From Spisula solida (Eukaryota; Mollusca; Bivalvia; Venerida; Mactridae), in the NCBI GenBank assembly GCA_947247005.1, contig OX365948.1:14559455-14623454 (forward strand): DNA of 64,000 bases. Reading direction: 5' to 3'. Below are positions 46,373 to 59,070 of the stretch, piece by piece (the stretch's first letter is position 1; each line of letters opens with the position of its first letter). The notes under the pieces are model-generated. The model saw nothing but the letters and a program-made list of their open reading frames with translations, did not search any database and was not told the origin of the DNA. The position numbers and the translations under genes were made by a program.

Positions 46373-47064
46373 ACATGGGGTTATAAGTTTTATATTTTAT
46401 TGCTTTTATTTATTGCCATTAATGAACAGAATTGATAAAATCATTTAAGCTTTAATACGCTCCTGGTGGTTGCCATGACAATTTTAAATATTAAAATCAC
46501 AATTTACACTTATAGAGAAATTAAGATTACTTCACTGTATGTGACAATTGAGCTGACTTACAGAAATCTGGCATAAACCAACGAACAAGTCTGGCACAAT
46601 CTGACAAGTTTTTCAACTAGAATCAGTCGGAATGTCGGACACCATTCTTTCTTTTCTCGATATATTCATCTCAGTTTTTGGATCTGACTGTTTTTTCCAG
46701 TCAGAAACGTTTTCAGCCCAACTATTTGACAGATATTCGAAACTTACAGAAGTCTTTTAATATTGGTGTATGTTGAAGTATAAACCCATTTTTACTGGGG
46801 TCTAACTATAGCTGCTTCATTCATTTCACAGGGTATTGATGCATATTAATTTTATATTCATGTTTGCCTTATATATCATAGACATGAACATTAATCAATA
46901 TGTGTCAATATCCTGTGATTCATGTAATATAGGAACTGTTTCTTATTAATCATGGTTCATAGAAATCATGAATGGTTCATGTTTCACTACATAATATATA
47001 TAAGTGACATTATAGCTTTCAATATTATTCACAATGAGATAAAACATGAATACATGATGTTATA
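46373..47064. other. Intron 3, nothing recognised
   Basis: No assignable features. Confidence 0.4.
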
Positions 47065-47482
47065 CAGTGCCCACCAAAAATAAGTGTACAAATGTTATTT
47101 CCCCATTTACTTGTCTGTAATAACACTATTTGTAAAACAGTGAAAAAAACACTTTTTTTTTGAAGAAAAAGGAAATTTTTTGTTTATTATATGTAAAGAG
47201 CATACATAATTGGTACCCTAGGTGCAAAATATAAAGTTTCTTTGTCCCGATTGAATGGTAACTTAGTCACAAAAAGATGGAAAATTCAGCAATTTAGATC
47301 ACATGGGTATTTAAATTCAGAACATATTCATCTTTATTTCTATCTCTGTTTTTACTCATTTAGTAACTGTAGTTTCAGAAACAAGTACAACTGTGACTGT
47401 CTGATAAAAGGATATTGAATAATTTAACCAAGTTAAATTTAGCAACAATTAATTACTGTATACTTATTTTTGGTGGGCACTG
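47065..47482. mobile_element. Tc1/mariner-type MITE, 418 bp
   Basis: The ends CAGTGCCCACCAAAAATAAG and its exact complement flank a 418-bp non-coding interior. Both sides carry a TA target duplication (47063-47064 and 47483-47484). The CAGTG start and TA duplication are typical of Tc1-like elements. Confidence 0.9.
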
Positions 47483-47484
47483 TA

Positions 47485-49572
47485 TATCCAGGGACCTTTA
47501 ATACAATACTGTTGTAAACATGCTTTCTAAACTTGCTGAATTATTGCAGTTTTGAGTATGGTTGTCATCATACTTAATTATGTAAATGTCTTTAGAAGAA
47601 ATTCTTAACAATTTTATACCCTTTGATTATTTTAATCTCTGCATATAAATAAAACATGAGTTCAATGATTAAAATGATATCATAGTGAATTTTAATGTAT
47701 AATGTATACTTCTATTTCTTCTTCATGTTCTGTTTGTTAGTTAAAATGTATCGATATTTTAATTATGCATGATCCTTGTAACTTTGGTTAAATCAATATT
47801 TAAGAATGTTATACAAATCATTTATATTGACTTAATAATGTGTTTTTTTTCAAATTCTTGAATACACGATCTTCAAGTACATTGTTAAATTTGTATTTGG
47901 TGATCATTTTGTGATCATTATTTATCTATTCTGTAATTTAATTGACATATTTACTCCGGAATTCTTATGACGTATGTTCTTTTAACGGAGAATTTAGGTC
48001 ACTCACTGGGAATCATGTTTAATCGCGTTTGTAAGTTATTCAGGCAGGCACTGAATCAAACATTTATAATTACTGCCCCAAGGGCAAGAACTTTGAATCC
48101 CATTAGTCAGATTTGTATACTAGTTACTTCAAAAACAGACCATCTGTAAACAAAGACAAATATGACAAAACCTGTCTGCAAAGACCACCTGTAAACTAAG
48201 AGACCACCTGAATATTGTCGAACATCAGCCCACTTTCATTGATACTTATCTTGTTAATAAAGAGAGACCACATGCAGTGTCAATAAAGACCACTTTTGAC
48301 TTTTTTTTGTAACATAACAATGTCACGCGTCCCTACCAACTCAGGTACTCAAACCTTGAACCATCCAATTTGCCCTTTGGTTTATTGACTCTGACACAGT
48401 CTGTAGTATGCTGACTGCGATGATGTACTATATGTGTGTATATGTATGACCAGATTTTATCTTATGTTATGTTTCAAGTATGTTAAGTTTTATAAACAAT
48501 CTTGTATCATCATTTCCCTATTTATTGTTTCCTTCATAGATTGTATCAAATGGTGGTTTACAAGTCAATATGGATCAATATCACATTGTGTATACATGTG
48601 AAAATCAAAGTCATTTAAGTTATTATCATGAATGCAAATGGTTCCAAATGTGTCAGGTATTCTGACTGACAAAAGCAGAAAGCTGTCAGCAGACAATACA
48701 CGAATCTAACCAAGGATACAATCTGTCATTGAGACTGTAATTCCTGTTGCCGGTCAGAATTTGATTTTGTCAAATTGTGTTGTCGATCAGGTCACTGCCA
48801 GGGTTTCGAGAAGTCAAGTCATGAAATATTTGTCCTTGTTGTTGTTTACTCTTCAATTTATCAGAAATGGAGGTGAATATGTATCCTGTGATAGGGCAAC
48901 TGATCTAAATTGTGGACATATTATGAAGTTACAGAATCTTTCAGTGACTTTAACTTGGATGCCTAAAAATGTTGGTAGCCGTCAGTCACATTCTAATGAT
49001 TTCCAGTAGTGTAATTGTACTATGTATCATACCATATCAGTGTATCATGTGAATAAATGACATGAAACTCAGAGCAATTACAGTTACATACCTTTGTGAG
49101 CGATATTGGGGCCATTATAATCCTCGTGTTAAATTTTCATTTAAATATATTTTCAATGTAAGCAATGTTATGTAATCTGTAATTTCCTGTAGATGAATGA
49201 AAACAAGGCTCTAATATATGCTGCCTTTTAACGATCTTTGATATTATCATGGGTTTGTGTAATTTGATCGTCTTACGTCTTATTAACTCCGCCTAAGCTT
49301 GTAATTTACGCTGCTTATAAAACTTTTCTTTAAGAAAAAAACAAGAATATTTTGAGGCAATGGCTTTTATTGGATTTTTAAATTGTTGGTTAGAGCACTG
49401 TAGTGTTATTGAATGCTTTTGGCTCATTTGAAGTTGTAATTTCATAAAATCTGCATCACTTTTATGATGATGTTGATTGTGATAACAATATATTTTGATC
49501 TACTGACTGTACTGCTAGAATGTATGTAGCTTGGTGAGTTGGATGGTTCATGAATGTGGCTATATAGTGAGA
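47485..49572. other. Intron 3; GACCACCTG phrases near 48130-48300
   Basis: At 48130-48300 the phrase AGACCACCTG(TAAAC) recurs several times, a diverged short repeat. The rest is unassigned. Confidence 0.45.
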
Positions 49573-49658
49573 CATGATAAAAACCAACATGATAAAAACC
49601 AACATGATAAAAACAAACATGATAAAAACAAACATGATAAAAACAAACATAATAAAAA
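49573..49658. repeat. 15-bp minisatellite, six units
   Basis: The unit CATGATAAAAACCAA and the variant CATGATAAAAACAAA are in tandem. The period is a multiple of three, so it opens frames that are not genes. Confidence 0.95.
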
Positions 49659-51373
49659 CTGGCTGTTATATCAGTAGTGTTACAGTTGTGGACTGATATT
49701 GCTTGCAATGTCTTTTAATAGCTTTCCCTACTTAATTGAATATTTCCTCATGTGTAAATTAATTCCTGTGTTTTGGTCCAGGAACATTGTAAATGAGTGT
49801 GCCAAGAAGTGCATGCATCATTTGGTTTTATCCAGGAGATTTTCTTGGGAGAAATTATTCATGAGAATCATTTGAGCCAATTGAGATGTAGAGGACATCA
49901 GGTTTTCCTGTCTTGAAACAATTGATTAACTCCATAGGGACTTGTATTTAATATTTTGTGAGTGTAAGATTGGATGTAAACAGGAGTAGAATTGTGTGTG
50001 ATTCTCTATTGGAAATAAATTATTTTATGTTTATAATCTGGATTTATGTGAAACACGTTACGGTGTGAAAATGTAGAATGTTTGAAGTCCTTGGAGACTG
50101 TATTCTCATCATTCTGCTGTAAGCTGATTATATCTCCCAGTCTTGTTATATTGTCAGTATTATATGTATTCAGGATTCCCACAGTAAGGGAAAACTCTGG
50201 GAAAACATTAATCTTTTTTAAAGGTCAGGGAAAAGTCAGGGAATTATTTATTGTAGGTGTTGAAAGATGGCTTGGTTTAGTAGTAGGTCTGAATATCACT
50301 ATAGAAGCCAACGATCAATACCTCTGCACGAAATGTCCAAACACAGAAAAATCCTCAATGGCTTTCCTTATATACCTGGGTCACAAATCACCCTGACGCT
50401 GGATGATCTCTGTGTATCCAAAGTGTACCTGATGTCTTTTATAGCATCACGTGAAAACGCTGGTATAGAACAGAGAAGTTGGCTTGTTCCTCGACCTTCT
50501 ATTAGCAAAATTTAACAGCTGATATAGTGTCTATATTTATATTGAATACCACCCCTGGTCGAATTCTCGATACTATAGAATTTGATGATTTCAGAGAGAA
50601 TCACTTTGGCTGATGTCCGTCCATTCCGATTAGACCAAAGTTACTAGATCATATAGTATAGCGATCAGATTATATTTGTGACCATTTTAATTAAGTTATA
50701 ATCTAACTATTAGTTCATGTCAATGTCAGTCCTGTTGACTTTCTAAGTAACCATATAAGGTTACTGTAATAATTAATACGAGTATTGGGACCAATATTTA
50801 TGTTGTATAACAATAAGGTCACTTAATGATTCATAATCAAAATTGTGCCCTAAAGTCATTTTTACACAGTTTTGGATTTTTCATTTAAACTTAATTATAT
50901 AGAAATATAGATCATGTCACATGATCCATCCACAATTGCTTATTGTAACGGACCCAACTGTATACATATTACAGGCTTGTTTGTAAGGTGGGTTAAACTT
51001 CGGGCCATCTTGTGGTTGCAAAGTAAAAATTGATCATGAGACACTATTTCTATCTCCATAATTTTATAAGATGTACAAAAATATGTTAGTAATGTAAAAT
51101 TTGTATAAATTTATATCTCAGTAAATGTTGCAACGTAGCGTAATCAAACTATTCAACGTTGGCTTGTTTGCCAAGGGGAGATGATGTACAAACATGTCCA
51201 GGTTTTATGATGTTTCATTAATTTAATTGCTCAGTTTTATTATGAACTTGTTTATATGACATGTGTTACATTGCCTATAGGGGGATCGTTTAAAGTTGGC
51301 TGACCTTCCAGTATTCTCTGATCTATGTCTATATAAGGACGGTCAATATAATTCTTGGTTTTCTCAGTATCAT
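49659..51373. other. Intron 3, nothing firm
   Basis: Around 50170-50250 there are repeated GGGAAAA / GTCAGGGAA phrases like those in some dispersed animal repeats, without clear ends. Nothing else. Confidence 0.4.
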
Positions 51374-51454
51374 CTGTCCAGTTAGTGTAGTTGGTAGAGT
51401 GCTCACAGGTAACAGTCATCCAGATACTCAGGGTTCAAATCCTATGTTTGACAG
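51374..51454 (+). repeat. tRNA-derived SINE head or tRNA pseudogene
   Basis: A-box-like TTAGTGTAGTTGGTAGAG and a good B box GGTTCAAATCC (51432-51442). The outer CTGTC and GACAG can pair as an acceptor stem, but the T-arm is poor and the molecule is 81 nt. Probably not a functional tRNA. Confidence 0.5.
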
Positions 51455-53596
51455 GTTGATTGTTCTTTCTTGACATACAGACTAATGGTCTGGAGAAGTT
51501 GGCAGCCATGGTTGACCCTCTCAGCTTCAGGATAATAAATGAGTCTGGGTAATTCTCAATATGACAGATAATAATCTTCTCAATGGGACAACCCCCCAAC
51601 ACAAAGTTTCTAACAGCACTTACTTTTGACAACTAGCAGTCCCAAACAATATCATCACAAACAGTTACTTTTCTGTGAATTTTGATGATAGAGAAATTTT
51701 AATTCTTAAATTATTATTACTGGTTGGCATTGCATTATCAGTGACTGAACCATGTATTCATGAAAACACCCACAATGGATTAACTGTGCAGTTTGAATGT
51801 GCAATTTCATTCATGTTTTCATGTTTTACCCTTATCAGCTATTCATTCATTCAGTTCTGTCCGCTCCTTTCAACAAATACTTTCTGTCACTGCTGCAATG
51901 TGGGGTTCGATTTTATATGTTACAAATATTTGTCTTAAGCCATGAACTCAGCTGTTGTGTTACAACGTTGAGTCATCAAAGAAAAGACCGAGTGTCGCAC
52001 AAGTAGACTCCCTTGGATTAAAATGTCAATATTTAGAAGGAGATATAATGTGCATTAGATCATATTATTTGATAAAACATATTCGTAATCTAAAGATTAT
52101 ATAGATGGATTATCTGAATTACAATACGGACATAATGAATGTGTAACATGAATTGTTATAGTTTAGGTTGTTAATGATTTTATGTTTTAAGTAGTATAGA
52201 GTGGTAGTAGGTACATCGTGCCTCTATATATACGATATTGTAAACAGTTTTTCATTTGTGATATTCTAGTTTTTCATTTACTGAATTATATATGGATAGG
52301 TGAAGTGAGTGTAATTTAAATGTGTGATTCTTTTAATTTTACAAATGTTTGTCGATTGGTTGTCAGATTTAATGTACTTGTGAAGTTGATAGTAAAGGTT
52401 AATATTTAGCAAAATGAATTAACTGAATATGTTTTATTGAAATAAGACATACTAGACAATTGTACATGCACATCCGGAAATTGTGAAATTCATTCATTGC
52501 TGGATAAAGTTGTGTGAATTCATGTATATTGGAATATATGTGAAATAAATGGTTGGACTGTTGTGACAATTTGAATGGTCTGTTTGTTTGTTTGTTTGTT
52601 TGAGGAAGTATATGATTATTAACGTACACGTTTTCTTATATTTCAATGAACTAACTTTGTCACAATTGTTTGGGTAACTGCTATATCTCATTGAATGAAG
52701 TATAATTGATTTAATTTACATTTTATTTCCAATGAAATAGTTTCAAAGGAATATTACACTTGCATATATTTGATAGAGTACCTGAATTTTATTGTGTAGG
52801 AAAACCAAAATATTGGTAAATAACTGCCATTCAAGTACTTATAAACATTTAAAATTTCATATTTATTTTTATCATTTGATAAAAGATTTCATACATTTAT
52901 TCATTTATTGTATTTAATGCAATTACCAATTCAACCCATGAGTATGCAAAAAATTATCGTTATTGGACCTGCTAGGAGATACTGTTGTAGTATTTTGGTT
53001 GCAACGTGTTTGACAATGTTGAATCGTACCACCGTTTTATGACAATGGAATGTGATTTTACACAATCCCCCATCCATTCATGCATTGTGTGCATTCAAAT
53101 TCATGCAGATGGTAGATTGATGGCAAACTTGTGATATGTTTTTTGGTTGGCTTGCATCATTCATGTTGATGATCAATTATTGTAGTTACGTGTCTTGTTG
53201 CATTAGTACATGTATAGTGAAATGTTTTTACAGCTTATATTTACCTACTTACTTATTCCTCTTCACTCCAGTCAGAGTTTGAATGATTTTTAAAGGTCGG
53301 GCTTCACCACAGATCTTAGTTAAACAAATTGTTTCCTCAATATATCTTACATTGGCATAGATATCTAAGAGATTAACTTGAATGCGTACATTTCTCTTAT
53401 GCAGCTTTGTGGGACAAATATCAAGAATTAGCTCCCTTGATAAGATGTCTTGTTATGTCCATTAAGGATTGTCTCCCCTCCATACTCATTATTGGACAAT
53501 AATTGATGTTGGACACATTAAGGGATTATAAGTGGTATGAAATTTGTCATATATGTTAAGTAAATGATTTATAACGCATGTTTAACTGTACATAAA
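51455..53596. other. Intron 3; (GTTT)n at 52581-52602
   Basis: A short tetranucleotide run is the only recognised feature. Confidence 0.5.
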
Positions 53597-53760
53597 TCAG
53601 GGGAGTCAATATTCCTGATTAATCCAGAATTCCGGATTTGCATATCATAGAAGAGCTATGATTTTTGATCAAAATAAAAGTTATTTGATGAAAGTATCTC
53701 AAGAAATGGCTAAGTTATGGTAAATTGAATCTGCTCTGAAGTATTTTCTTAATACAAACT
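53597..53760. mobile_element. Truncated relative of the hAT-type MITE at 62212
   Basis: Begins TCAGGGGAGTCAATATTCCT and runs parallel to the element at 62212 through AAAGTTATTTGATGAAAGTA and TCTCAAGAAATGGC to the TTCTTAATACAAA region. It lacks the second inverted end. Confidence 0.65.
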
Positions 53761-54269
53761 GAATAAACATGTCCAGGATTGATTTGTGGCTTGTGGTCTG
53801 GTAAAAATATTGATGTTGGCTTGTTTTCTCAGATTGTTAAGGTGATTTAATGTTATAGGAATGTTGTTCATTTTGATGTATTGCACTACATAGTCTAGTA
53901 TGATAATGTGTCTTGTTCTGTATATCTCTGTCACATCACAAATTGTGCAGCTATTCAGACTCAGATTGCTGTGTTGTTGAATTGTTGTGGATTGGCACGG
54001 TAACTGAATGGTGATGTCTATAACATGGCACTTGTTGTGTCTAATCAAAATTATTAATGTAATATAGGATGTAATTTGTGATACAAAACATGTAGTCTGA
54101 TTGTCACTGCAACAAATATGCTGGTTATAAAACAATACTTCTAATTTATTCATGAATACCTTCAAATCAGTATTTTTAAATGATCTCTGGTTCCTGTAAA
54201 GCTTGGAACGTAAAGTTATGCTGACAAACAGTAAGTCACCATGCAGGCCAAGTGGAAGAACATGGTAAT
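53761..54269. other. Intron 3, nothing recognised
   Basis: A 138-aa open frame on the - strand (54165-53749) has no domain and low-complexity composition. Confidence 0.4.
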
Positions 54270-55617
54270 GAGGCCTCTAGATCTAAAGGTCACAGTATTA
54301 ACCTAATCTTTATGAAAGTTTGAATTGGTCATAGCTACTAGTGTCTCTGTTAAATCTAGGTCAACAAAGTTTGAAACCTGCTCATTTTTGGGTCACGATT
54401 ACTGGGTCATATCATATTAAGTTTAGGGCCACCATGGAGTCTTTCCCTGGACTTTAAATTCTTCAAAATCATGCTTCTGTAGAATTGGTTCGTTGATACT
54501 AAAAATACCAGTATGCTGTCCCCAAATTACAGCTAGGGTGTATACAGTTTGGCCCATCTCCATTGAAGTGGAAAAAAGCCCTAGCTGCCATTTTGAATAT
54601 AATATTCGGATGTTTTGAAATCGATTCTAGTCATTTTGATAGTTCTTCGGGAACAATATAATTGATAGAACATGAAAAAAATTAAACCAAGCATGTAATA
54701 AATGGACTACAATTTGCTTAGATTTCTGGAATAAATTGAAAGTTTGTAATCAAATTAAATCTAAATTCCTTATTCATTATATTGTCAAGATGAGCATAAT
54801 TTGTCAGCATTTTGTTGGCGTAATCACTTTAACGAGTAGTAAAGGAGAGCATTGACGTCAATATGGAATTATTTTGAAAGAAATGTTGGTAGTTTAAAGT
54901 ATTAATTGGAATGTTTTGATATAATTGGCTTATTTGGCTTCATGATATGTATTTTAGAGGTCACAGGCAGCGTCTCGATTATGGTGTTTTCAGGGAAAAA
55001 ATCGCATTGCAGCCAAAGTTAAAGTTAAAGCCCTAACTTAAAAATGCTTAAATGCTAACCTCAGCTAATTCCAAGCAAGATTATGAATTAAGTGCAAGCA
55101 AGAAATTGGGTCATGTGGGGGTCAAATTTAGGTCACCAGGAATTAAGTGCAAACAAGAAATTGAGTCATGTGGGATCAAAACTAGGTCACCAGGAATTAA
55201 GTCCAAACAAGAAATTGGGTCATATGGGGTCAAAACTAGGTCACCAGGAATTAAGTCCAAACAAGAAATTGGGTCATGTGGGGTCAAAACTTGGTCACCA
55301 GGAATTAAGTCCAAACAAGAAATTGGGTCATGTGGGGTCAAAACTAGGTCACCAGGAATTAAGTCCAAACAAGAAATTGGGTCATGTGGGGTCAAAACTA
55401 GGTCACCAGGAATAAGTCCAAACAAGAAATTGGGTCATGAAATTAATAGAACAATCGTCTACGATTTCTCTGATAATATTTTTGGAAACTAGCTAGATCC
55501 AATCAAAATTTTGTCAACACAATCAGTACTATATTTGTGATTCAATCTTTATGAAATCTTATAAGTGAAAATGATTACTCAGGTGAGCCACCATTTTAGG
55601 ACCGTTATGGCGCTCTT
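54270..55617 (+). repeat. Diverged GGTCA minisatellite region
   Basis: 54274-54430 holds one diverged unit (GGTCACAGTATTAACCTAAT, AAATCTAGGTCAA). The 54-bp array follows at 55103, and the 3' end at 55575-55617 keeps CAGGTGAGCCACCATTTTAG. About 600 bp of unrelated sequence in the middle suggests an insertion or two separate copies. Confidence 0.5.
55103..55436. repeat. 54-bp GGTCA minisatellite, about six units
   Basis: The unit contains GGGTCATGTGGGGTCAAAAC, TAGGTCACCAGGAATTAAG and TCCAAACAAGAAATT. As 54 is divisible by three, three overlapping open frames (two on +, one on -) stay open. They are repeat artefacts. Confidence 0.95.
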
Positions 55618-56040
55618 TTTTTCTTGATGGCCTTACAAAACTGTAGGCGATTACGAAACTGTAGACAATTGTGGAATTTATATGAAGACAGTATTTAAAC
55701 AGGATTACTAACTAAGTTATGAACTGGTGTAAATGACAGCTAGGGGCATTGACATAATGTTAGAAAGATTCTTTATCAAAGTCCACCTCTATCTAGGTCA
55801 ATGTGACTGTTTCACAAGATGTTGAACCCATTGTCTCTAAGACTTCACTATATGGCTTTCTCTTGAGATCTCTGTTATAGAGTTGATTGTGTCAGGCAAT
55901 TGTTATCTCTTCTGTCAATGTGCTATACCTATCTGATAAGAATTAAAGTGACTTTATTAACCTTTAGCTTGAATCTGAGTAATTTTGTCATGCAACTCAC
56001 TTATATTTATTGGAATCCTCCAGTCATGATAGATAGCTAA
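55618..56040. other. Intron 3, nothing recognised
   Basis: No assignable features. Confidence 0.4.
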
Positions 56041-56203
56041 GCTCTACTGTATTGCCTGTTTATTCCACAGGTCTAGCTAAATAGCTCTACTGTATTGCCT
56101 GTTTATTCCACAGGTCTAGCTAGCTAGCTCTACTGTATTGCCTGTTTATTCCACAGGTCTAGCTAGCTAGCTCTACTGTATTGCCTGTTTATTCCACAGG
56201 TCA
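56041..56203. repeat. 43-bp minisatellite, about 3.8 units
   Basis: Units start GCTCTACTGTATTGCCTGTT at 56041, 56084, 56127 and 56170, nearly identical. Confidence 0.95.
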
Positions 56204-56796
56204 ATTACCCTCGTTTGTCTTGTACTGGGAAATTGTTGTCTAGTTAAATTAAGTTAATTTTAATCCTTGATTTTGTAGCCTTACAGTTACACCTTGATTT
56301 TGGTAGCTTAAGAGACTGTGCTGTTGATATGAGGCTCAGCTCAATACCAATATTATAATGTTCTGGACTTGATTGTTGGTGAGGCTACTATTGTGTTCAG
56401 GTGACATAATCAGTTGCTGCATTGACCATCTGCCTCTTCTAGTTACTAACAGGATTATGATGCCATGTGATAACTTCACCAATCTGTGACACTGAAGTGG
56501 TGCGTGCCTGTTTATTAGACTGATATCTAAATGGACATTGATTTGGTCAGTTAATGATCATGCATTAATGACCAACTTATTTCAGTTATACATTACATCA
56601 TTCCTTAGTTAGTATAATTACATGTGTTTGATGCTGGTATCAGATAACATTATGTGGTAATGTATGTATAGATGTTTAAGATGGGTGCTTGCCATCAGGG
56701 TCTTCCATGATGTTGTCATTATCCCGATCCTGAGCTGGAGGTTTTCTTGTGCCCCTAAGATAGGCAAACTGTGACTAAAGGGATCTTTTATATTTA
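56204..56796. other. Intron 3, nothing recognised
   Basis: No assignable features. Confidence 0.4.
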
Positions 56797-57803
56797 CGTG
56801 GGACGTTCAAAAATAAACAGGACTATTTCACAAAACCTGCATGCTTAAACGAAATAAATCAAATTATATACCATCAGAAATCGGAATCCATTTACTACAT
56901 ACTGTACAAATATGAACTAAAATAATTACGCGGTCCGAGAGTTACAGGTGACTAAACAAGGTCACTAACGCTGACCCGGCGCACAAAATGACGTTGCGCT
57001 ATTTTACACGGCATTAGTGCTTCTTATAGGGCTATCAAATACGATGTTTATAGTGAAAGGGTGATGAATAGATACCAGTTCCACACTGAGTCACACAAGT
57101 AAAGCGTCGGTGAGAATCGCATGCATTTTTGCGGAAATATTATCGAATATGGGCGAGAATCCGTACCATAAAACGTTGATATTTCAAAACTGTCTTTGTA
57201 CTGACGTCACAAACGCTCCTATGATTTCCATTACTATCCTGTCTTTCAAAGCGGAACAGTTATCAGTAAAGCATTTGTGCTATTCTTAAATTGATAAGCG
57301 ACTCGCAGAACTGTTTCCAAAATAAAGTTACGATAATTTTAAACGATTCAGAAGACATAATCATCTTGCAGTTGACAGAAATTGGTGTTTGTCCGTTTTT
57401 CCTTACGTTCTGGTGAAGTCATTTTCCGTCACGAAAAGTCACTCTTGCTGTTCAACTTCTATTCATTTCGGTACCTAACGTCCAAATGTCGTCATTTTTG
57501 CAGACATCGTCCAACATGCAATATGTAATGTAACGGCGAAGTGTGAAAACAAACGATATGATAGCTTTAAAGATACACCCCATTACTTTGTCGCCATTAA
57601 TGGTAATTGGTGGGCTGTGCCGGTGCGTGTCACCATGGTTTCAAAATGGACTATTATGAGAGGACGTGTTAATGTAACTCGATAAATCAGATATCGAATT
57701 TTCGCAGTTGAATTCTGATTCCATATTATTTAATAATATTTGTATAATATTGAAAACTGTACCATTGAGGGCCCCAGTCCTGTTTATTTTTGAACGTCCT
57801 ACG
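56797..57803. mobile_element. Non-autonomous TIR transposon of about 1.0 kb (mariner-like)
   Basis: The left end CGTGGGACGTTCAAAAATAA is matched by the complement of the right end, CGTAGGACGTTCAAAAATAA. Both continue ACAGGACT. The left flank is TA, but the right flank reads TT, so the duplication is imperfect. The interior has no transposase frame. Length suits a decayed mariner or an internal-deletion derivative. Confidence 0.75.
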
Positions 57804-58617
57804 TTAATACACAGAGATGATGTTTCTTACGAAAAAGTCTTCAAAGCCCACTACCACATCTAGCCCAAAGTGAAGTTTTTAATGGTCTGAATGAGCACAT
57901 CTTGGGCTCTTTGCCAGAAAGTAACCCAAAGCACTTTATCAGGTAATAAGCAGGTAGTCAATTAAGTTATGTTTCAAACACTGCTTACTGTTGTATTGAG
58001 AATATAGAACTAGATAAACTAATGCAATAAATTAATACTTGCTATCATAAAGTGCACTGTGATGTCTGTAATCTGTGGTCAAGGTCTATGACCATACCTG
58101 TTTTATATCAGGTCTGCACGATCTCCATCTCCGTCTGTGCTGTGAGGTTATCATCACTAGACATAGAAATCTATATCATTGATTGTATATTGATCAATGG
58201 AAGATGAGCTGAATTGATGTAGACAAATGTTTCAAAATGGTATTGAATTGTTGACAATGTAATCATTTCCAGTTGAATTTGTCTGCATCAATTCTGTTAT
58301 AGTATGTTTACAGCAGCAGTAAAAACACTATATCTAGGGGACATGTGTCATTAATACCATGTTTTAATTAAGAACGTATGTGTCTGTTGTCCTGAAACCT
58401 TTTGTTTAGTTGTCCTTGGGTCTGGTTTTGAAATCATCTTGTCCTTACTGTTGTCTGATGAGCTCCTCCCCTTAAAGCTGACGTCTGCATTACAAAGCTC
58501 TTTGTAAATGATGAATGTTGTCCCCTGTGTCAGATGACATTTGTCCCTCCGTTAGATTGTTTTGGTGTCTGTGTCTGATATATGGTATAGTTGACCTTGG
58601 GACCCTGTGCTTTGAAT
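57804..58617. other. Intron 3, nothing recognised
   Basis: No assignable features. Confidence 0.4.
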
Positions 58618-58686
58618 GTCCTTTAGCTCCTGTATTGCATGTCCTTTAGCTCCTGTATTGCATGTCCTTTAGCTCCTGTATTGCAT
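58618..58686. repeat. 23-bp minisatellite, three units
   Basis: Three perfect units starting GTCCTTTAGCTCCTGTATTG. Confidence 0.95.
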
Positions 58687-58982
58687 GTCCTTTGGCCTAT
58701 TATATGACCTTTTCCCCCTTGAAAGTTCCGCCATTGCCCCCTGTGTTAGATGGGTCCTTTAGCTGTTGCCCTTTGAATGTCCTTTGGCTCCTAAGTCAAT
58801 CTCGTTCAGATGTTGCCATTTGTTGGCCCTGCGTTAGATCTACTATTGCCTCTGTGTCAGATGTTATTGGTGTGTGTTTTTGTTGTCCTTTGATGTTGCC
58901 CTTTGGTCCCTTGTATTATGTCTTGTGGCTCCTACAGCTCAGTTTTCCTGTGACCCCATGTTACGTCTTTAATAGTTGCTTT

Positions 58983-59070
58983 GGCATGGTTCTACTGAAA
59001 GACCAGCTGTTGTGGCATGGTTCTACTGAAAGACCAGCTGTTGTGGCATGGTTCTACTGAAAGACCAGCT
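58983..59070. repeat. 31-bp minisatellite, about 2.8 units
   Basis: Units start GGCATGGTTCTACTGAAAGA at 58983, 59014 and 59045. Confidence 0.95.

Noticed and set aside
49442..49708. Repeat peptide (FYHVC type)
   Set aside because: Produced by the 15-bp minisatellite.
53749..54165. 138-aa - strand open frame
   Set aside because: Low-complexity composition in AT-rich intron, with no homology recognised.
55052..55492. 146-aa repeat protein
   Set aside because: Generated by the 54-bp minisatellite. Overlapping frames on both strands are equally open.
58662..59060. 132-aa Cys-rich open frame
   Set aside because: It spans two minisatellites and has no splice sites, signal or domain.
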